Shown here: positions 12,105 through 12,895 of the stretch, in pieces
Layout of the letters: each line of letters opens with the position of its first letter
Position numbering within the stretch: the first letter of the stretch is position 1
Assembly: GCA_937996755.1 (NCBI GenBank)
Contig: CALKUS010000118.1
Location: 1 to 12,895 of the forward strand
Source: an uncultured Pseudomonadota bacterium
Lineage (GTDB): Bacteria; Pseudomonadota; Gammaproteobacteria; Xanthomonadales; Ahniellaceae
Direction: 5' to 3'
DNA length: 12,895 nucleotides
Notes under the pieces: generated by a model
Database searches by the model: none
Told to the model about the DNA's origin: nothing
Seen by the model: the letters and a program-made list of their open reading frames with translations, nothing else
Program-made: the position numbers and the translations under genes

Positions 12105-12895
12105 GCTGCGCGTCGCGTTGCTGCAGGAAGTGAACCACGGCAGCCGCGAAGCGAACCTGGCCGCCATCGAGGCGGGTGCCGAGCGCGCGGCGAAGGCCGG
12201 CGCGAAGCTCGTGCTGCTGCAGGAACTGCACAACGGCCCGTACTTCTGCCAGCACGAGAGCGTCGCCGAATTCGACACCGCGGAGACGATCCCCGGCGAG
12301 AGCACCGAGCGGCTGGGCGCGCTCGCGAAGCGACTCGGCATCGTGCTCGTCGCGTCGCTGTTCGAGCGGCGCGCGGCCGGCCTGTACCACAACACCGCGG
12401 TCGTCTTCGAGAAGGACGGCCGCATGCTCGGCAAGTACCGCAAGATGCACATCCCGGACGATCCGGGCTTCTACGAGAAGTTCTACTTCACGCCCGGCGA
12501 CCTCGGCTTCGAGCCCGTGCAGACGTCGGTCGGCAAGCTCGGCGTGCTCGTGTGCTGGGACCAGTGGTACCCGGAAGGCGCGCGCCTCATGGCACTCGCA
12601 GGTGCGGAGCTGCTGCTCTACCCCACCGCGATCGGCTGGGACCCGACCGACGCCGAAGACGAGCGCAACCGCCAGCGCGAAGCTTGGATCACGGTGCAGC
12701 GTGGCCACGCCGTCGCGAACGGCCTGCCGCTGCTCGCCGTGAACCGCGTCGGCTTCGAAGCGAGCCCGATCAAGGACGCGCCCGGCATCCGCTTCTGGGG
12801 CTCGAGCTTCGTCGCCGGCCCGCAGGGCGAGTTCCTGGCGCGCGCGAACGACGGGAAGCCCGAGCTGCTCGTCGTCGACGTCGACCTCGCGCGCA
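12094..12895 (+). CDS. aguB: N-carbamoylputrescine amidase, cut by the window end
   Basis: The first 267 codons lie in the window; the family is about 290-300 residues, so only the last part is missing. The product is a nitrilase/carbon-nitrogen hydrolase that splits N-carbamoylputrescine to putrescine, CO2 and ammonia, completing the agmatine pathway begun by the upstream gene. The Glu-Lys-Cys triad is visible: E44 in LLQELHNGPYFC, K117 in KYRKMHIPDDPGFYEK and C154 in VLVCWDQWYPEGAR. YPTAIGWDPTD, RGHAVANGLPLLAVNRVG and FWGSSFVAGPQGE are also characteristic. The ATG at 12094 has AGGAG six bases before it and overlaps the aguA end by 11 bases, indicating co-translation. Confidence 0.95.
   Translation, partial: MSRELRVALLQEVNHGSREANLAAIEAGAERAAKAGAKLVLLQELHNGPYFCQHESVAEFDTAETIPGESTERLGALAKRLGIVLVASLFERRAAGLYHNTAVVFEKDGRMLGKYRKMHIPDDPGFYEKFYFTPGDLGFEPVQTSVGKLGVLVCWDQWYPEGARLMALAGAELLLYPTAIGWDPTDAEDERNRQREAWITVQRGHAVANGLPLLAVNRVGFEASPIKDAPGIRFWGSSFVAGPQGEFLARANDGKPELLVVDVDLAR

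Overview
The window comes from a high-GC Gram-negative chromosome, most likely a gammaproteobacterium of the Xanthomonadales/Lysobacteraceae type. The pointers are strong G/C preference at third positions, a TonB-dependent receptor with an ETIQVIGSRI-type N-terminus, a CadC-like winged-helix receptor with a TolB-type propeller, an aguA-aguB pair, GTG/TTG starts, and a GTAG-headed REP palindrome. The taxon is inferred from gene style, not from a marker gene.

Layout. (1) Bases 1-1419, minus strand: the start of a TonB-dependent receptor gene (cut by the window edge), preceded by an AraC-family regulator gene with its own intrinsic terminator. (2) 1420-1656: a divergent regulatory gap with A/T tracts in inverted orientation. 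(3) 1657-3969, plus: a membrane-anchored one-component regulator. (4) 4043-7774, plus: a very tight five-gene cluster of secreted or envelope redox-type proteins. It encodes a c-type cytochrome fused to a duplicated GWWWN-type domain, a TlpA-like thioredoxin, a DUF4266 mini-lipoprotein, a DUF3570 outer-membrane-barrel candidate, and an ApbE-type flavin transferase. (5) 7771-7818: a perfect 48-bp REP-type palindrome that overlaps the apbE stop codon and separates convergent genes. (6) 7820-10528, minus: a DUF1800-DUF1501 pair, of which only DUF1501 has a Tat signal. (7) 10732-12895, plus: a small exported protein gene coupled to aguA (agmatine deiminase) and aguB (N-carbamoylputrescine amidase, cut by the window end), the two-step route from agmatine to putrescine.

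The region most worth a second look is the 4043-7774 cluster. The genes touch or overlap (gaps or overlaps of 13, -4, -10 and 7 nt), so they are probably one transcript. The DUF3570 protein carries two D-x-x-S-G-A-S motifs that match the ApbE flavinylation consensus except for Ser in place of the acceptor Thr. The ApbE-like enzyme has no signal peptide from any possible start, and a Gly where the family normally has a metal-binding Asp. The DUF4266 lipoprotein ends in GGGGCGCN, a CxC tail that a TlpA-type protein could reduce. Together they suggest an uncharacterised envelope flavin/thiol/heme redox system, possibly controlled by the propeller-bearing regulator just upstream. DUF3570 and DUF4266 have no function known to me, and that grouping of roles is inference.
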